Numbered from the stretch's first letter, positions 19,963-30,050 are shown. The stretch is 64,000 bases of DNA from Pseudomonas tumuqii (GCF_013184545.1 NZ_JAAOJA010000006.1:124001-188000), one strand, 5' to 3'. Made by a program: numbers and translations. Notes: generated by a model not told the origin, from the letters alone.

Positions 19963-20277
19963 TCAGCGAGCTTGGCCATCGTCATCGTTCGCCAGGGCAT
20001 GGTCGACGCGCTCGAGCAGGTCGCGCACATGGTCGCGGGTCGAGGTCGTTTGCTGATCGAGGTTGTGCTGTTTGTGCAGCAGGTCGTTGGTGATGTTCAG
20101 TGCGGCCATCACCGCTATGCGATCGGCACCGATGACTTTTCCGCTGCTGCGGATCTCGCGCATCTTGCCGTCCAGGTAGCGCGCGGCACTTTCCAGGTTG
20201 ATGCGTTCGTCCGGCGGACAGGCGATGCAATATTCTTTGTCGAGGATATGCACGGTAACGGTATTTGACTGGGTCAT
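19963..20277 (-). CDS. zapA: Cell division protein ZapA
   Basis: A 104-residue protein that bundles FtsZ filaments at midcell. It has the ZapA pattern VTVHILDKEYCIACPPDERI, then LESAARYLDGKMREIRSSG and a C-terminal coiled coil (IAVMAALNITNDLLHKQHNL). Its ATG overlaps the stop of the upstream zapB-like gene by 4 bp. 6S RNA follows 34 bp downstream. Confidence 0.96.
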   Translation of the reverse strand: MTQSNTVTVHILDKEYCIACPPDERINLESAARYLDGKMREIRSSGKVIGADRIAVMAALNITNDLLHKQHNLDQQTTSTRDHVRDLLERVDHALANDDDGQAR

Positions 20278-20483
20278 GAGTCCTGCTCCAGGGCTTTGAG
20301 GCGCGAAATCATGGATTCGACCTTGTGCCGGGCCATTTCGTTCTTTTCGATTAGATGGGCGCGCTCCTCGCGCCAGGCCTTTTCATTTGCCAGGAGAGTC
20401 CGGTTGTGGGCCTTGAGCTGCTCGACGCGCTGGATCAGTTGCTCCAGCTTGGTCGTAAGGGCGTGCAGGTCGACGTCTTCCAT
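20274..20483 (-). CDS. ZapB-like coiled-coil protein (TIGR02449 type)
   Basis: A 69-residue all-helical protein, almost entirely coiled coil (LTTKLEQLIQRVEQLKAHNR, then LIEKNEMARHKVESMISRLK). It is translationally coupled to zapA by a 4-bp overlap, and the same pair is found in other gammaproteobacteria. A role with ZapA at the division ring is inferred from context and form, not shown. Confidence 0.88.
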   Translation of the reverse strand: MEDVDLHALTTKLEQLIQRVEQLKAHNRTLLANEKAWREERAHLIEKNEMARHKVESMISRLKALEQDS

Positions 20484-20639
20484 GGGGTCTCGCTAAGGCA
20501 AGGATTGACCGGACTATATAGGCTTGTCCCTGAAGGAGGTCAAACCTTGCGCCGGCCTTGGATGGTCTTGGCGCGCCTGCCGGTGCTAGGATACGAGGCC
20601 TTCATTCTAGTGATTGCGCCGCTTGGCGCCTAGTGATCT

Positions 20640-21194
20640 ATGCCGACTTCAAGTTCTCCTTATACCGCTTTCGCCGCGCTGCTCGCCAGCAGCGGTCATC
20701 CCGTTTCGCCTGCCGAGCTGCATGGTCTGCTGCTGGGCCGCAGCTGTGCTGGCGCCGGCTTCGATATCGACTCCTGGCTGGTGGATGCCGCCGAGCTGCT
20801 CGGCGCTGCACCGCAAGACAGTGTGCGCCAGGCCTTGATTGGCTTGCAGGAGATGGTCAAGGGCGAGTTGTCCGGTGACGAAGTCACTGTGGTGCTGCTC
20901 TTGCCGTCCGATGAAGCGCCGCTGCGCGAGCGTGCCGCGGCCATTGGCCAGTGGTGCCAGGGTTTTCTCGGCGGCTTCGGCCTGACCGCGCGAGACAGCG
21001 CCTTGAGCGCCGAGGCGATGGAAGTGCTGCAGGACCTGTCGGCCATCGCCCAGGTGCAGAATGCCCTGGAAGAGTCGGAAGATGGCGAGAACGACTACAT
21101 GGAAGTGATGGAATACCTGCGGGTGGCCCCGCTGTTGCTGTTCAGTGAGTGCTCCAAGCCGGTAGCCGCGGTCGCCAAGCCGTCGCTGCACTGA
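20640..21194 (+). CDS. ygfB: YgfB/UPF0149 family protein
   Basis: A 184-residue soluble helical protein of the UPF0149 family: [20 protein letters not shown] at the start, [11 protein letters not shown] in the middle and [13 protein letters not shown] near the end. In P. aeruginosa YgfB acts as a negative modulator of the AlpA anti-termination pathway that controls ampDh3 and beta-lactam resistance. It begins a plus-strand run ygfB-pepP-ubiH-ubiI and is divergent from the zap operon. Confidence 0.93.
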   Translation: MPTSSSPYTAFAALLASSGHPVSPAELHGLLLGRSCAGAGFDIDSWLVDAAELLGAAPQDSVRQALIGLQEMVKGELSGDEVTVVLLLPSDEAPLRERAAAIGQWCQGFLGGFGLTARDSALSAEAMEVLQDLSAIAQVQNALEESEDGENDYMEVMEYLRVAPLLLFSECSKPVAAVAKPSLH

Positions 21195-21231
21195 TTAATC
21201 TCGCGATAGAAGAAGTGGACCCAACCTGCCC

Positions 21232-22566
21232 ATGATCAGCATCCCCAAGTCGGAATACGCCCGTCGGCGCAAGGCGCTGATGGCGCAGATGGAACCCAAT
21301 AGCATCGCCATCCTGCCGGCGGCGCCGGTGTACATCCGCAATCGCGACGTCGAGCATGTCTACCGCCAGGACAGCGACTTCCAGTACCTCTCCGGCTTTC
21401 CCGAGCCGGAGGCGGTGATCGCGCTGATTCCCGGCCGCGAGCATGGCGAGTACGTGCTGTTCTGCCGCGAACGGGATCCCGAGCGCGAGCTGTGGGATGG
21501 CCTGCGTGCCGGTCAGGACGGCGCGATCAGCCAGTACGGCGCCGACGATGCCTTCCCCATCGGTGACATCGACGACATCCTCCCCGGCCTGATCGAAGGC
21601 CGCGAGCGGGTCTACTACGCCATGGGCACCAACCAGGAGTTCGATCGCCACCTGATGGACTGGATCAACGTGATCCGCTCCAAGGCGCGTCAGGGCGCGC
21701 AGCCGCCCAACGAGTTCGTCGCCCTCGATCACCTACTGCACGACATGCGTCTGTACAAGTCGGCCGCCGAGGTCAGAGTGATGAAGGAAGCCGCGCAGAT
21801 TTCCGCGCGCGCCCATATCCGCGCCATGCAGGCCAGCCGTGCCGGGCTGCATGAGTTCCACCTGGAAGCCGAGCTGGACTACGAATTCCGCAAGGGCGGG
21901 GCGAAGATGCCGGCCTACGGCTCGATAGTCGCGGCCGGCAGGAATGCCTGCATCCTGCACTACCGCGAGAACGATGCGCCGCTCAAGGACGGCGATCTGG
22001 TGCTGATCGACGCCGGCTGCGAGATCGACTGCTACGCCAGCGACATCACCCGCTGCTTTCCGGTCAACGGTCGGTTCTCGCCCGAGCAGAAGGCCATCTA
22101 CGAGCTGGTGCTGGCGGCCAACGAGGAGGCGTTCAAGCATATCGCCCCGGGCAAGCACTGGAACGAAGCCCACGAGGCGACGGTGCGGGTGATCACCGCC
22201 GGGCTGGTCGAGCTGGGACTGCTGCACGGCGAGGTCGACGAGCTGATCGCCACTGAGGCCTACAAGCCCTTCTACATGCACCGCGCCGGCCACTGGCTGG
22301 GCATGGACGTGCACGATGTCGGCGACTACAAGGTCGGTGGCGAGTGGCGGGAGCTGGAGGTCGGCATGGCCATGACCGTCGAGCCGGGCATCTACGTCGC
22401 CGTGAACAACGCCAATGTGGCGAAGAAATGGCGCGGTATCGGTGTGCGCATCGAAGATGACGTGGTGGTGACCAAGAGCGGTTGCGAGGTGCTCACCCTT
22501 GGCGTGCCGAAAACCGTCGGCGAGATCGAGGCGCTGATGGCCGCCGCGCCGACAGTGGCGGTCTGA
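21232..22566 (+). CDS. pepP: Xaa-Pro aminopeptidase (aminopeptidase P II)
   Basis: Removes the N-terminal residue ahead of proline. The 444-residue protein has the AMP-N domain (IPKSEYARRRKALMAQM; FQYLSGFPEPEAV) and the pita-bread M24 domain with all five metal ligands: two aspartates in LIDAGCEIDCYASDITRCFP, the histidine in HRAGHWLGMDVHDVG, and glutamates in TVEPGIYV and GVRIEDDVVV. It lies 37 bp after ygfB and 4 bp before ubiH, in the order seen in E. coli and Pseudomonas. Confidence 0.97.
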   Translation: MISIPKSEYARRRKALMAQMEPNSIAILPAAPVYIRNRDVEHVYRQDSDFQYLSGFPEPEAVIALIPGREHGEYVLFCRERDPERELWDGLRAGQDGAISQYGADDAFPIGDIDDILPGLIEGRERVYYAMGTNQEFDRHLMDWINVIRSKARQGAQPPNEFVALDHLLHDMRLYKSAAEVRVMKEAAQISARAHIRAMQASRAGLHEFHLEAELDYEFRKGGAKMPAYGSIVAAGRNACILHYRENDAPLKDGDLVLIDAGCEIDCYASDITRCFPVNGRFSPEQKAIYELVLAANEEAFKHIAPGKHWNEAHEATVRVITAGLVELGLLHGEVDELIATEAYKPFYMHRAGHWLGMDVHDVGDYKVGGEWRELEVGMAMTVEPGIYVAVNNANVAKKWRGIGVRIEDDVVVTKSGCEVLTLGVPKTVGEIEALMAAAPTVAV

Positions 22567-22570
22567 GCCC

Positions 22571-23755
22571 ATGCAGCGAGTCGATCTGGCAATCATTGGC
22601 GGCGGTCTGGTCGGCGCCAGCCTGGCCCTGGCCCTGCAGGACGAGGCCCGGGTGCGCGGCTGGAGGATCAGCCTGATCGAACCCTTCGCCCCGGGCGAAG
22701 GCTATCAGCCGAGCTACGATGCGCGCTCCACTGCGCTGTCCTACGGTACGCGGCTGATCTACCAGCACCTGGGGCTGTGGCAGGCCATCGGCGAGCGCGC
22801 CGAACCGATTCTGCAGATTCATGTCTCCGATCGCGGCCGCTTTGCCGCGGCGCGCCTGAGCGCCGCGGAGGAGGGCGTGCCGGCGCTGGGCTATGTGGTG
22901 GAAAATGCCTGGTTGGGCCAGTGCCTGTGGCAGGCTCTGGATCAGCAGGTGGTCAGTTGGCGCAGCCCGGCGCAGGTGGCGCGCCTGGACGCGCGGGAGA
23001 GCGGTTATCGACTGACCCTGGACGATGAGTCCAGCCTGGAGTGCGACCTGGCGATTCTGGCCGATGGCGGCCGCTCCGGCTTGCGCGAGCAGTTGGGTAT
23101 CGGCGTCAGCCACAGGCCCTACGGTCAGAGTGCGCTGATTGCCAATATCAGCCCGCAGGACGATCACCAGGGGTTGGCCTTCGAGCGTTTTACCGAAGAC
23201 GGGCCGATGGCCATGCTGCCGTTGGCGGACAGGCGCTGTGCGCTGGTCTGGACCCGCCCAACGGCTGATGCCGAACGCTTGCTGCGGATGGACGAGGCAA
23301 GCTTCCTCAATGAATTGCAGCAGGCCTTCGGCTACCGCCTCGGCGCCTTGCGTCAGGTCGGTGCGCGGCACCTGTACCCGCTGGCGCTGACCGCGGCCGA
23401 AGAGCAGGTACGCTCCCATCTGGTGGTGCTCGGCAACGCCGCGCACAGCCTGCATCCGATTGCCGGGCAGGGCTACAACCTGTCCCTGCGCGACACCCTG
23501 GCGTTGGCCGAGACGCTGCTGAGCAGCAGTGCGCCGCTGGGCGATCTGGCGACCCTGCAGGGTTATCTGCAGCGGCAACGGGTCGACCAGCAATTGACCG
23601 TGGGCTTTTCCGATCAGGTCACCCGCCTGTTCAGCAGTGGCCAGCCGCTGCTGGCCGCCGGGCGCGGCCTGGGCCTGCTGGGCCTGGATCTGCTGCCGCC
23701 GGCCAAGCGCTGGTTCGCCCGTCAGGCCATGGGCCTGGGGACTCGCGACCTATGA
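22571..23755 (+). CDS. ubiH: 2-octaprenyl-6-methoxyphenol hydroxylase
   Basis: FAD monooxygenase of ubiquinone ring hydroxylation, 394 residues. It has the dinucleotide fold AIIGGGLVGASLALALQDE at the N-terminus, the DG motif CDLAILADGGRSGLRE near residue 165 and the second FAD motif GNAAHSLHPIAGQGYNLSLR near residue 290. The start is 4 bp after the pepP stop. UbiH and UbiI are paralogues; the assignment rests on gene order and sequence type. Confidence 0.93.
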   Translation: MQRVDLAIIGGGLVGASLALALQDEARVRGWRISLIEPFAPGEGYQPSYDARSTALSYGTRLIYQHLGLWQAIGERAEPILQIHVSDRGRFAAARLSAAEEGVPALGYVVENAWLGQCLWQALDQQVVSWRSPAQVARLDARESGYRLTLDDESSLECDLAILADGGRSGLREQLGIGVSHRPYGQSALIANISPQDDHQGLAFERFTEDGPMAMLPLADRRCALVWTRPTADAERLLRMDEASFLNELQQAFGYRLGALRQVGARHLYPLALTAAEEQVRSHLVVLGNAAHSLHPIAGQGYNLSLRDTLALAETLLSSSAPLGDLATLQGYLQRQRVDQQLTVGFSDQVTRLFSSGQPLLAAGRGLGLLGLDLLPPAKRWFARQAMGLGTRDL

Positions 23756-23864
23756 GGGCGGGCCGCCGCGACCGGTTGGCTCAAGTCTGGACCAGGCAGC
23801 TGCCGCGGCAACAGAGGCATGCCCGGTCACCGTTCAATTCGCGTTGGTTCAATTAAGGAATGAT

Positions 23865-25082
23865 ATGCGTGCGGATCTGATCATCGTCGGCGCCGGTATG
23901 GTTGGCAGCGCCCTGGCTTTGGCCCTGCAAGAGCAGGGGCTGGACATTCTGCTGATCGACGGCGGGCCGCTCAGCGTCAAGCCGTTCGAGCCTGCCGCGC
24001 CCTTCGAGCCGCGGGTCAGTGCGCTGTCGATCGCCAGTCAGCGGGTGCTCGAGCGGCTTGGTGTGTGGCCGGGCGTCACCGCGCGTCGCAGCAGCCCCTA
24101 TGCCGAGATGCGGGTGTGGGACGGTTCCGGTACCGGGCAGATTCATTTCAGTGCGGCCAGCGTGCATGCCGAGGCGCTCGGTCATATCGTCGAGAACCGC
24201 GTGGTCCAGGATGCCTTGCTCGAGCGTCTGTACGACGGCAATGTCGGCCTGCTGAACAATGCCCGCCTGGAGCAGTTGCGCCGTTCCGGCGACGACTGGC
24301 TGCTGACCCTGACCGATGGCCGCCAGTTGCGTACCCCCTTGCTGATCGCCGCCGATGGCGCCAATTCGGCGGTGCGCCGCCTGGCCGGTTGCGCCACCCG
24401 CGAGTGGGACTACCTGCACCATGCCATCGTCACCAGCGTGCGCTGCAGCGAGGCGCACCAGGCCACGGCCTGGCAGCGCTTCACCGACGACGGCCCGCTG
24501 GCCTTCCTGCCCTTGACTGCAACGCCAGGCGAACACTGGTGTTCGATCGTCTGGTCGGCCACCCCGGGCGAAGCCGAACGCCTGATGGCGCTGGATGACG
24601 CCGGTTTCTGTGTCGAGCTGGGCAAGGCCTTCGAGCATCGCCTGGGCGAGGTGTTGCACGCCGATCCGCGGTTGTGCATCCCGTTGCGCCAGCGCCATGC
24701 CAAGCGCTACGTCGAAGACGGGCTGGCGCTGATCGGCGATGCCGCGCACAGCATCCACCCGTTGGCCGGGCAAGGCGTCAACCTGGGCTTCCTCGATGCT
24801 GCCGTGCTGGCCGAGGTGCTGCTGCATGCCCTGGGACGGGGTGAGCGTCTGGCCGATGAGCGCGTGCTGAGTCGCTACGAGCGGCGGCGCATGCCGCATA
24901 ACCTGGCGATGATGGCGGCGATGGAGGGTTTCGAGCGCTTGTTTCAGGCCGATCCATTGCCGTTGCGCTGGCTGCGCAACGCCGGCCTCAACTGGGTCGA
25001 CGAGCTGCCCGAGGCCAAGGCGCTGTTCGTCCGCCAGGCGCTTGGCCTCAGCGGCGATTTGCCGGAACTGGCGCGCGCCTGA
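23865..25082 (+). CDS. ubiI: 2-octaprenylphenol hydroxylase (UbiI/VisC type)
   Basis: Second FAD monooxygenase of the ubiquinone pathway, 405 residues. ATG 23865 (MRADLIIVGAGMVGSALALA) has AAGGA just upstream and places the FAD fold at the N-terminus; the longer frame from 23637 overlaps ubiH and is not credible. Motifs: IAADGANSAVRRLAG and GDAAHSIHPLAGQGVNLGFL. The 109-bp gap after ubiH holds no gene. Confidence 0.92.
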   Translation: MRADLIIVGAGMVGSALALALQEQGLDILLIDGGPLSVKPFEPAAPFEPRVSALSIASQRVLERLGVWPGVTARRSSPYAEMRVWDGSGTGQIHFSAASVHAEALGHIVENRVVQDALLERLYDGNVGLLNNARLEQLRRSGDDWLLTLTDGRQLRTPLLIAADGANSAVRRLAGCATREWDYLHHAIVTSVRCSEAHQATAWQRFTDDGPLAFLPLTATPGEHWCSIVWSATPGEAERLMALDDAGFCVELGKAFEHRLGEVLHADPRLCIPLRQRHAKRYVEDGLALIGDAAHSIHPLAGQGVNLGFLDAAVLAEVLLHALGRGERLADERVLSRYERRRMPHNLAMMAAMEGFERLFQADPLPLRWLRNAGLNWVDELPEAKALFVRQALGLSGDLPELARA

Positions 25083-25203
25083 AGCCGTCGCCACCTCTCC
25101 CCTTGCACCTGCCAGGGTGCGCCCTGTTGCCGATTAAAAGGTTGGCGAAGATTGACCTGGGTCATGGCGGATTACGTCTGCGAGGCGAAGAATGGTTGAG
25201 AAA

Positions 25204-25222
25204 CTAAATGACATTCACTATT
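25204..25222. promoter_or_regulatory. Possible Fur box upstream of the iron-binding protein gene
   Basis: CTAAATGACATTCACTATT matches 12 of 19 positions of the Fur consensus, including the inner AATGA and TTCA. It lies 42 bp upstream of the ATG at 25264. By-eye match only. Confidence 0.35.
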
Positions 25223-25263
25223 ATTTGGTCTTTCGACTCACCTTCGCTCAAGAGGCAGGATTC

Positions 25264-26265
25264 ATGCAGGTAAGTAAGTGTTTGTTTGCCGCTCTCACCC
25301 TCACTGCGCTGGCTGGCGCCGCCCAGGCTGCCGATGAAGTGGTGGTCTACTCCGCCCGTATCGACGAGCTGATCAAGCCGGTCTTCGATGCCTACACCGC
25401 CAAGACCGGTGTCGCGGTGAAGTTCATCACCGACAAGGAAGCGCCGCTGCTGGCCCGCCTGAAGGCCGAAGGCGAGAACACCCCGGCCGACATGCTGATC
25501 ACCGTGGATGCCGGCAATCTCTGGCAGGCCGAGCAGGAAGGCGTGCTGAAGAAGCTGGACTCCAAGGTCATCGAGAGCAACATTCCTGCTCAGTATCGCT
25601 CCAGCACCGGCGCCTGGACTGGCCTGTCGCTGCGTGCGCGGACCATCGTCTACTCCACCGAGCGGGTCAAGCCGCAGGAGCTGTCGACCTACGAAGCCCT
25701 GGCCGACAAGAACTGGGAAGGCCGCCTGTGCCTGCGTACCAGCAAGAAAGTCTATAACCAGTCGCTGACCGCCACCCTGATCGAGACCCACGGCGCCGAA
25801 AAAGCCGAGGCGATCATCAAGGGCTGGATCGGCAACCTGGCCACCGACGTATTCGCGGACGATACCGCGCTGATCCAGGCGATCGACGCCGGCCAGTGCG
25901 ATGTCGGCATGGTCAACACCTACTACTTCGGCCGCCTGCACAAGCAGCAACCGGATCTGAAAGCCAAGCTGTTCTGGCCGAACCAGGCCGACCGCGGTGT
26001 GCATGTCAACCTGTCCGGCGCCGGTGTCACCGCGCATGCGCCGCACGCCGAGGCCGCCCAGAAACTGCTGGAGTGGATGACCACCGAGGAGGCCCAGGGT
26101 CTGTTCGCCAGCCTCAACCAGGAGTTCCCGGCCAATCCGCAGATCGCGCCGTCCGCCGAAGTGGCTGCCTGGGGCAGCTTCAAGGCCGACAGCATCCCGC
26201 TGGAAGTGGCTGGCAAGCGTCAGGCCGAAGCGACCATGCTGATGGATCGCGCCGGCTGGAACTGA
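25264..26265 (+). CDS. Fe(3+)-type ABC transporter periplasmic binding protein (FbpA family)
   Basis: A 333-residue periplasmic binding protein. A signal peptide ([22 protein letters not shown]) leads into [20 protein letters not shown]. Family features include [19 protein letters not shown], and a late [15 protein letters not shown] with the tandem tyrosines used to coordinate ferric iron. I chose ATG 25264, with AGGA upstream, over 25192. The permease gene follows 134 bp later, with a hairpin between. Iron as substrate is supported by the Tyr pair and by family; regulation by Fur is plausible. Confidence 0.9.
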   Translation: MQVSKCLFAALTLTALAGAAQAADEVVVYSARIDELIKPVFDAYTAKTGVAVKFITDKEAPLLARLKAEGENTPADMLITVDAGNLWQAEQEGVLKKLDSKVIESNIPAQYRSSTGAWTGLSLRARTIVYSTERVKPQELSTYEALADKNWEGRLCLRTSKKVYNQSLTATLIETHGAEKAEAIIKGWIGNLATDVFADDTALIQAIDAGQCDVGMVNTYYFGRLHKQQPDLKAKLFWPNQADRGVHVNLSGAGVTAHAPHAEAAQKLLEWMTTEEAQGLFASLNQEFPANPQIAPSAEVAAWGSFKADSIPLEVAGKRQAEATMLMDRAGWN

Positions 26266-26335
26266 TCCAGGTCAGTGTCTGGGCACCAAGGGCAGATTCG
26301 ATTCGGTTTCCTGCTTTAGGCTGCAGTTATACTCC

Positions 26336-26359
26336 ACGCCCCGGCTTAGTCCGGGGCGT
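26336..26359 (+). terminator. Intercistronic hairpin between binding protein and permease
   Basis: A perfect 9-bp stem (ACGCCCCGG, ACGCCCCGG complement at 26351-26359) with loop CTTAGT, followed by TGTGTTTA rather than a clean T-run. Such hairpins often stabilise binding-protein mRNA and reduce read-through into the permease gene. Confidence 0.5.
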
Positions 26360-26399
26360 TGTGTTTATGCCGTCGAGAAAATAGTTTCGAGGATTCTGC

Positions 26400-28016
26400 G
26401 TGGCCCTTCCTGCCCAGCGTCGCTGGTATCCCATCGCCTTTGCCATTGCCCTGCTGGTATTGTTGCCGCTCAGCGTGCTGCTGTTCAGCTGGCACGAGGT
26501 GGATCGGCAGATCTGGGCGCACCTGTGGCAGACCCAGTTGCCGCGCCTGATCGGAAATACCCTGATGCTGGTACTCGGGGTCGGCATCGGGGTCACCGCG
26601 CTCGGCGTCAGCCTGGCCTGGCTGACCAGTCTCTGCGAGTTTCCCGGGCGCCGCTGGCTGGATTGGGCGCTGATGCTGCCCTTCGCCATTCCGGCCTATG
26701 TGCTGGCCTTCGTCTTCGTCGGCCTGCTGGATTTCGCCGGGCCGGTGCAAACCCTGCTGCGCGACTGGTTTGGCAGCGGCTTGCGTCTGCCGCGGGTGCG
26801 TTCCACCGGCGGGGTGATCATCGTCCTGGTGCTGGTGTTCTACCCCTATGTCTACCTGCTGGCGCGCAACGCCTTCCTGGCCCAGGGCAAGGGGCTGATG
26901 GAGGCGGCGCGGGTGCTCGGGCAGAGTCCCTGGCAGGCGTTCTGGCGGGTGGCCCTGCCGATGGCGCGGCCGGCCATCGGTGCCGGCCTGGCGCTGGCGA
27001 TCATGGAAACCCTGGCCGATTTCGGCGCGGTCTCGGTGTTCAATTTCGACACCTTCACCACGGCCATCTACAAGACCTGGTACGGCTTCTACAGCCTGAC
27101 CAGTGCCACCCAGCTGGCCAGCCTGCTGTTGCTCGCGGTGATGCTGGTGCTCTATGGCGAGCGGCGTGCCCGCGGGGCCGTGCGGCCGGCCAACGAGCGG
27201 CCGCGGGTCAAGGCGCTCTATCACCTCAAGGGTGGCCAGGCACTGGTCGCCAGCGCTTGGTGCGGCCTGGTGTTCGCCTGTGGTTTTGTGATTCCCGTGG
27301 TGCAGTTGCTGGTGTGGTTCTGGCAGCGCGGCCGTTTCGATCTGGACGAGCGCTACACCGCCCTGATTCTGCACACCGTCTACCTCGGCGGCATGGCCGC
27401 GCTGATCACCGTCTGCGTGGCCTTGCTGCTGGCCTTCGCCCGTCGTCAGGCGCCGACGCGGTTGATGCGCTCGACTGTCAGCCTGGCCAATCTCGGCTAT
27501 GCGTTGCCGGGCTCGATGCTGGCGGTGGCCATCATGCTGGCTTTCAGCGTGCTCGACCGCGAGCTGGTGATTCCGCTGTCCGGTTGGCTCGGCGGCACGG
27601 GCAAGCCGATCCTGCTCGGCAGTCTGTCGGCCTTGCTCCTGGCCTACCTGATTCGCTTCATGGCGGTGGCCTACGGGCCGCTGGAGAACAGCCTGGCGCG
27701 GATCCGCCCGTCGTTGCCGGAAGCCTCGCGCAGCCTGGGGGTCGGCGGCATCGGCCTGTTCTTCCGGGTCTACCTGCCGCTGCTGGTGCCGGGGGCGATG
27801 TCGGCGGCGCTGCTGGTGTTCGTCGATGTGCTCAAGGAAATGCCCGCGACCCTGCTGATGCGCCCCTTCGGCTGGGGCACCCTGTCGGTGCGGGTGTTCG
27901 AGATGACCAGCGAGGGCGAATGGGCACGCGCCGCGCTGCCGGCCCTGACCCTGGTGCTGGTCGGGCTGCTGCCGGTGATCCTGCTGATCCGCCGTTCGGC
28001 GCGGCGGATCGGCTAG
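26400..28016 (+). CDS. Fe(3+)-type ABC transporter permease, fused two-domain (FbpB family)
   Basis: A 538-residue inner-membrane permease with about 12 helices: two homologous BPD_transp domains in one chain. Each half has its EAA loop (GLMEAARVLGQSPWQAFWRV around residue 165; PEASRSLGVGGIGLFFRVYL around residue 440). The start is GTG 26400, with GAGGA 7 nt upstream. No ATP-binding gene is adjacent, so the ATPase must be encoded elsewhere. Confidence 0.92.
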   Translation: MALPAQRRWYPIAFAIALLVLLPLSVLLFSWHEVDRQIWAHLWQTQLPRLIGNTLMLVLGVGIGVTALGVSLAWLTSLCEFPGRRWLDWALMLPFAIPAYVLAFVFVGLLDFAGPVQTLLRDWFGSGLRLPRVRSTGGVIIVLVLVFYPYVYLLARNAFLAQGKGLMEAARVLGQSPWQAFWRVALPMARPAIGAGLALAIMETLADFGAVSVFNFDTFTTAIYKTWYGFYSLTSATQLASLLLLAVMLVLYGERRARGAVRPANERPRVKALYHLKGGQALVASAWCGLVFACGFVIPVVQLLVWFWQRGRFDLDERYTALILHTVYLGGMAALITVCVALLLAFARRQAPTRLMRSTVSLANLGYALPGSMLAVAIMLAFSVLDRELVIPLSGWLGGTGKPILLGSLSALLLAYLIRFMAVAYGPLENSLARIRPSLPEASRSLGVGGIGLFFRVYLPLLVPGAMSAALLVFVDVLKEMPATLLMRPFGWGTLSVRVFEMTSEGEWARAALPALTLVLVGLLPVILLIRRSARRIG

Positions 28017-28269
28017 CGGAGTGGGACGCCGGACGCTCATCGGAGCCGCGCACAGTCCGCCGTTCGGCCGCGGCCAGCGGCGTCCATGCGGCGCACGGCT
28101 TCGCGCGTACGCCCTACGGCCAGGATGACCCGCCGCGGTGTTGCAGCTACAATGCGCGCCATTCGCTGCGGCGCGTCATTTCGACAGCCCGTGCCAGTGC
28201 CCTGATTCAATGGGCTCAGCCGGGTTCAGCAGTTGCTCGCAGCTCTGCCAAGCCCGGAAGGAGACACCC

Positions 28270-29367
28270 ATGGGACAGCGCACCCCTCTCTATGACCTGC
28301 ACCTCGCCTTGGGTGCCAAGATGGTCGATTTCGGTGGCTGGGACATGCCGCTGCACTATGGTTCGCAAGTCGAGGAACACCATCAGGTGCGCCGCGATTG
28401 CGGGGTCTTCGACGTCTCCCACATGTGCGTGATCGATGTCGCCGGCCGTCAGGCCAAGGCCTATCTGCAGCACCTGCTGGCCAACGATGTGGAGCGCTTG
28501 CACATCTCCGGCAAGGCCCTGTACAGCGCCATACTCAACGAGCAGGGTGGGGTGATCGACGATCTGATCGTCTACCTCACCGATTCTGTCGAGGGGCAGA
28601 GCGGCTACCGTCTGGTGGTCAATGCCGCTACCCGCGACAAGGATCTGGCCTGGATGCATCAGCAGAGTGGCGCCTTCGCTGTCGAACTGCATGAGCGCAG
28701 CGAGCTGGCCATGCTCGCGATCCAGGGCCCGCACGCCCGCGCCAAGACCTGCGAGCTGGTGACCCAGGCCCGCGCCGCGCTGATTCACGAACTCAAACCG
28801 TTCCAGGGGCTGGCGGAAGGCGACTGGTTTATCGCCCGCACCGGCTACACCGGCGAAGATGGCCTGGAAATCATGTTGCCGGCCGATCAGGCCGTGGCGT
28901 TCTTCAATGACCTGGTCGGCGCCGGCACCTCGCCTATCGGCCTGGGCGCGCGCGATACCTTGCGTCTGGAGGCCGGGATGAACCTGTACGGCCAGGACAT
29001 GGACGAGCAGGTCACGCCGCTGGCGGCCAACATGGCCTGGAGCATCGCCTGGGCACCGGCCGGGCGCCAGTTTGTCGGGCGCAAGGTACTGGAAGAACTG
29101 AAGAACGCTGGTATCCAGTCCAAGCTGGTCGGTCTGGTGCTGGAGGAACGTGGTGTGCTGCGTGCCCATCAGGTGGTGCGGGTTGGCGGTGTGGGCGAGG
29201 GCGAGATCACCAGCGGCAGCTTCTCCCCGACCCTCGGCAAGTCCATCGCCCTGGCGCGTGTGCCGACAGCCACTGGCGAGCGCGCCGAGGTGGAAATTCG
29301 CGGTAAATGGTTTCCGGTCAGGGTGGTCAAACCGATGTTTGTCCGCCATGGCAAGGCCCTGATCTGA
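28270..29367 (+). CDS. gcvT: Glycine cleavage system T protein (aminomethyltransferase)
   Basis: Transfers the methylene group from the H-protein-bound intermediate to tetrahydrofolate, releasing ammonia. The 365-residue protein has [35 protein letters not shown] and [18 protein letters not shown], the folate-binding core, and a C-terminal barrel ([20 protein letters not shown]). GGAAGGAGA lies just upstream of ATG 28270. The 253-bp upstream gap is GC-rich and holds no gene or recognisable glycine riboswitch; a TACAAT hexamer near 28149 may be a -10 box. Confidence 0.97.
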   Translation: MGQRTPLYDLHLALGAKMVDFGGWDMPLHYGSQVEEHHQVRRDCGVFDVSHMCVIDVAGRQAKAYLQHLLANDVERLHISGKALYSAILNEQGGVIDDLIVYLTDSVEGQSGYRLVVNAATRDKDLAWMHQQSGAFAVELHERSELAMLAIQGPHARAKTCELVTQARAALIHELKPFQGLAEGDWFIARTGYTGEDGLEIMLPADQAVAFFNDLVGAGTSPIGLGARDTLRLEAGMNLYGQDMDEQVTPLAANMAWSIAWAPAGRQFVGRKVLEELKNAGIQSKLVGLVLEERGVLRAHQVVRVGGVGEGEITSGSFSPTLGKSIALARVPTATGERAEVEIRGKWFPVRVVKPMFVRHGKALI

Positions 29368-29549
29368 ACCCGATTGCAGGCTGCGCGGCTGCTGCGCCGA
29401 GTCTGTAACCCAGATGGATCTGGGCGTGCCTTCACCCGCTGGGTGTGGTTGGGTGCGCTATGTTTGCAATGACTTGCTTTCGCTAAGAGCAACCCCTGCT
29501 AAATTCTCCTGACGGCGCGGTCGCCGTCATGTCTTACGAGGAACGACAC

Positions 29550-29939
29550 ATGAGCACTATCCCCGCCGATCTGCGTTACGCCACCAGCCACGAATGGGCC
29601 CGCCTGGAAGCCGATGGCACGGTCACCGTCGGTATTTCCGATCACGCTCAGGAAGCCCTGGGCGATGTGGTCTTCATCGAGCTGCCGGAAGTCGGCCAGA
29701 CCCTGACTGCCGGTCAGGAGTCCGGGGTGGTGGAATCGGTCAAGGCCGCCTCCGATATCTACACGCCGGTGGGTGGCGAAGTGATCGCGATCAACCAGGA
29801 TCTGGCCGACGCTCCCGAGAGCGTCAACAGCGACCCCTATGGCAGCTGGTTCTTCAAGCTCAAGCCAAGCGATGCCAGCGAGCTGGACAAACTGCTCGAT
29901 GCGCCTGCCTATAAGGCGATTGCCGACGTCGACGCCTGA
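29550..29939 (+). CDS. gcvH: Glycine cleavage system H protein
   Basis: Lipoyl carrier protein of glycine cleavage, 129 residues. The lipoylated lysine is Lys65 in [14 protein letters not shown] 29550 has GAGGAA upstream. It lies 182 bp after gcvT with room for its own promoter. gcvP, which normally follows in Pseudomonas, is not here: the next gene is mutM. Confidence 0.97.
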   Translation: MSTIPADLRYATSHEWARLEADGTVTVGISDHAQEALGDVVFIELPEVGQTLTAGQESGVVESVKAASDIYTPVGGEVIAINQDLADAPESVNSDPYGSWFFKLKPSDASELDKLLDAPAYKAIADVDA

Positions 29940-29947
29940 TCGGATCG

Positions 29948-29979
29948 CGCCAGGCCGGCCCTGTCGGGCTGGTTTGGCG
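29948..29979 (+). terminator. Possible terminator downstream of gcvH
   Basis: Stem CCGGCCC/GGGCTGG (29955-29961 with 29966-29972, one G-T pair), extended by CGCCA/TGGCG outside an internal bulge; only TTT follows the inner stem. It begins 9 nt after the gcvH stop. Confidence 0.4.
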
Positions 29980-30020
29980 GGCAGGGGCTGGGTTTGCCCC
30001 GGCGGATAGCGCCTGGTGAA

Positions 30021-30050
30021 GGCGCTCGATACTTTCACAACTGCTGACTG
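30021..30050. repeat. Dispersed GCTCGATAyTTTCACAAC repeat, copy 2
   Basis: GGCGCTCGATACTTTCACAA followed by CTGCTGACTG; matches copy 1 (16301-16330) at all but one base of the first 20, and copy 3 near 52206. Confidence 0.65.

Noticed and set aside
26346..28040. 564-codon minus-strand frame opposite the iron permease gene
   Set aside because: Gln/His/Arg-rich antisense translation without domains; the plus strand encodes a clear two-domain permease.
28017..28269. Glycine riboswitch before gcvT
   Set aside because: The gap lacks the conserved aptamer cores of glycine riboswitches by eye, and it is only 253 bp with high GC.
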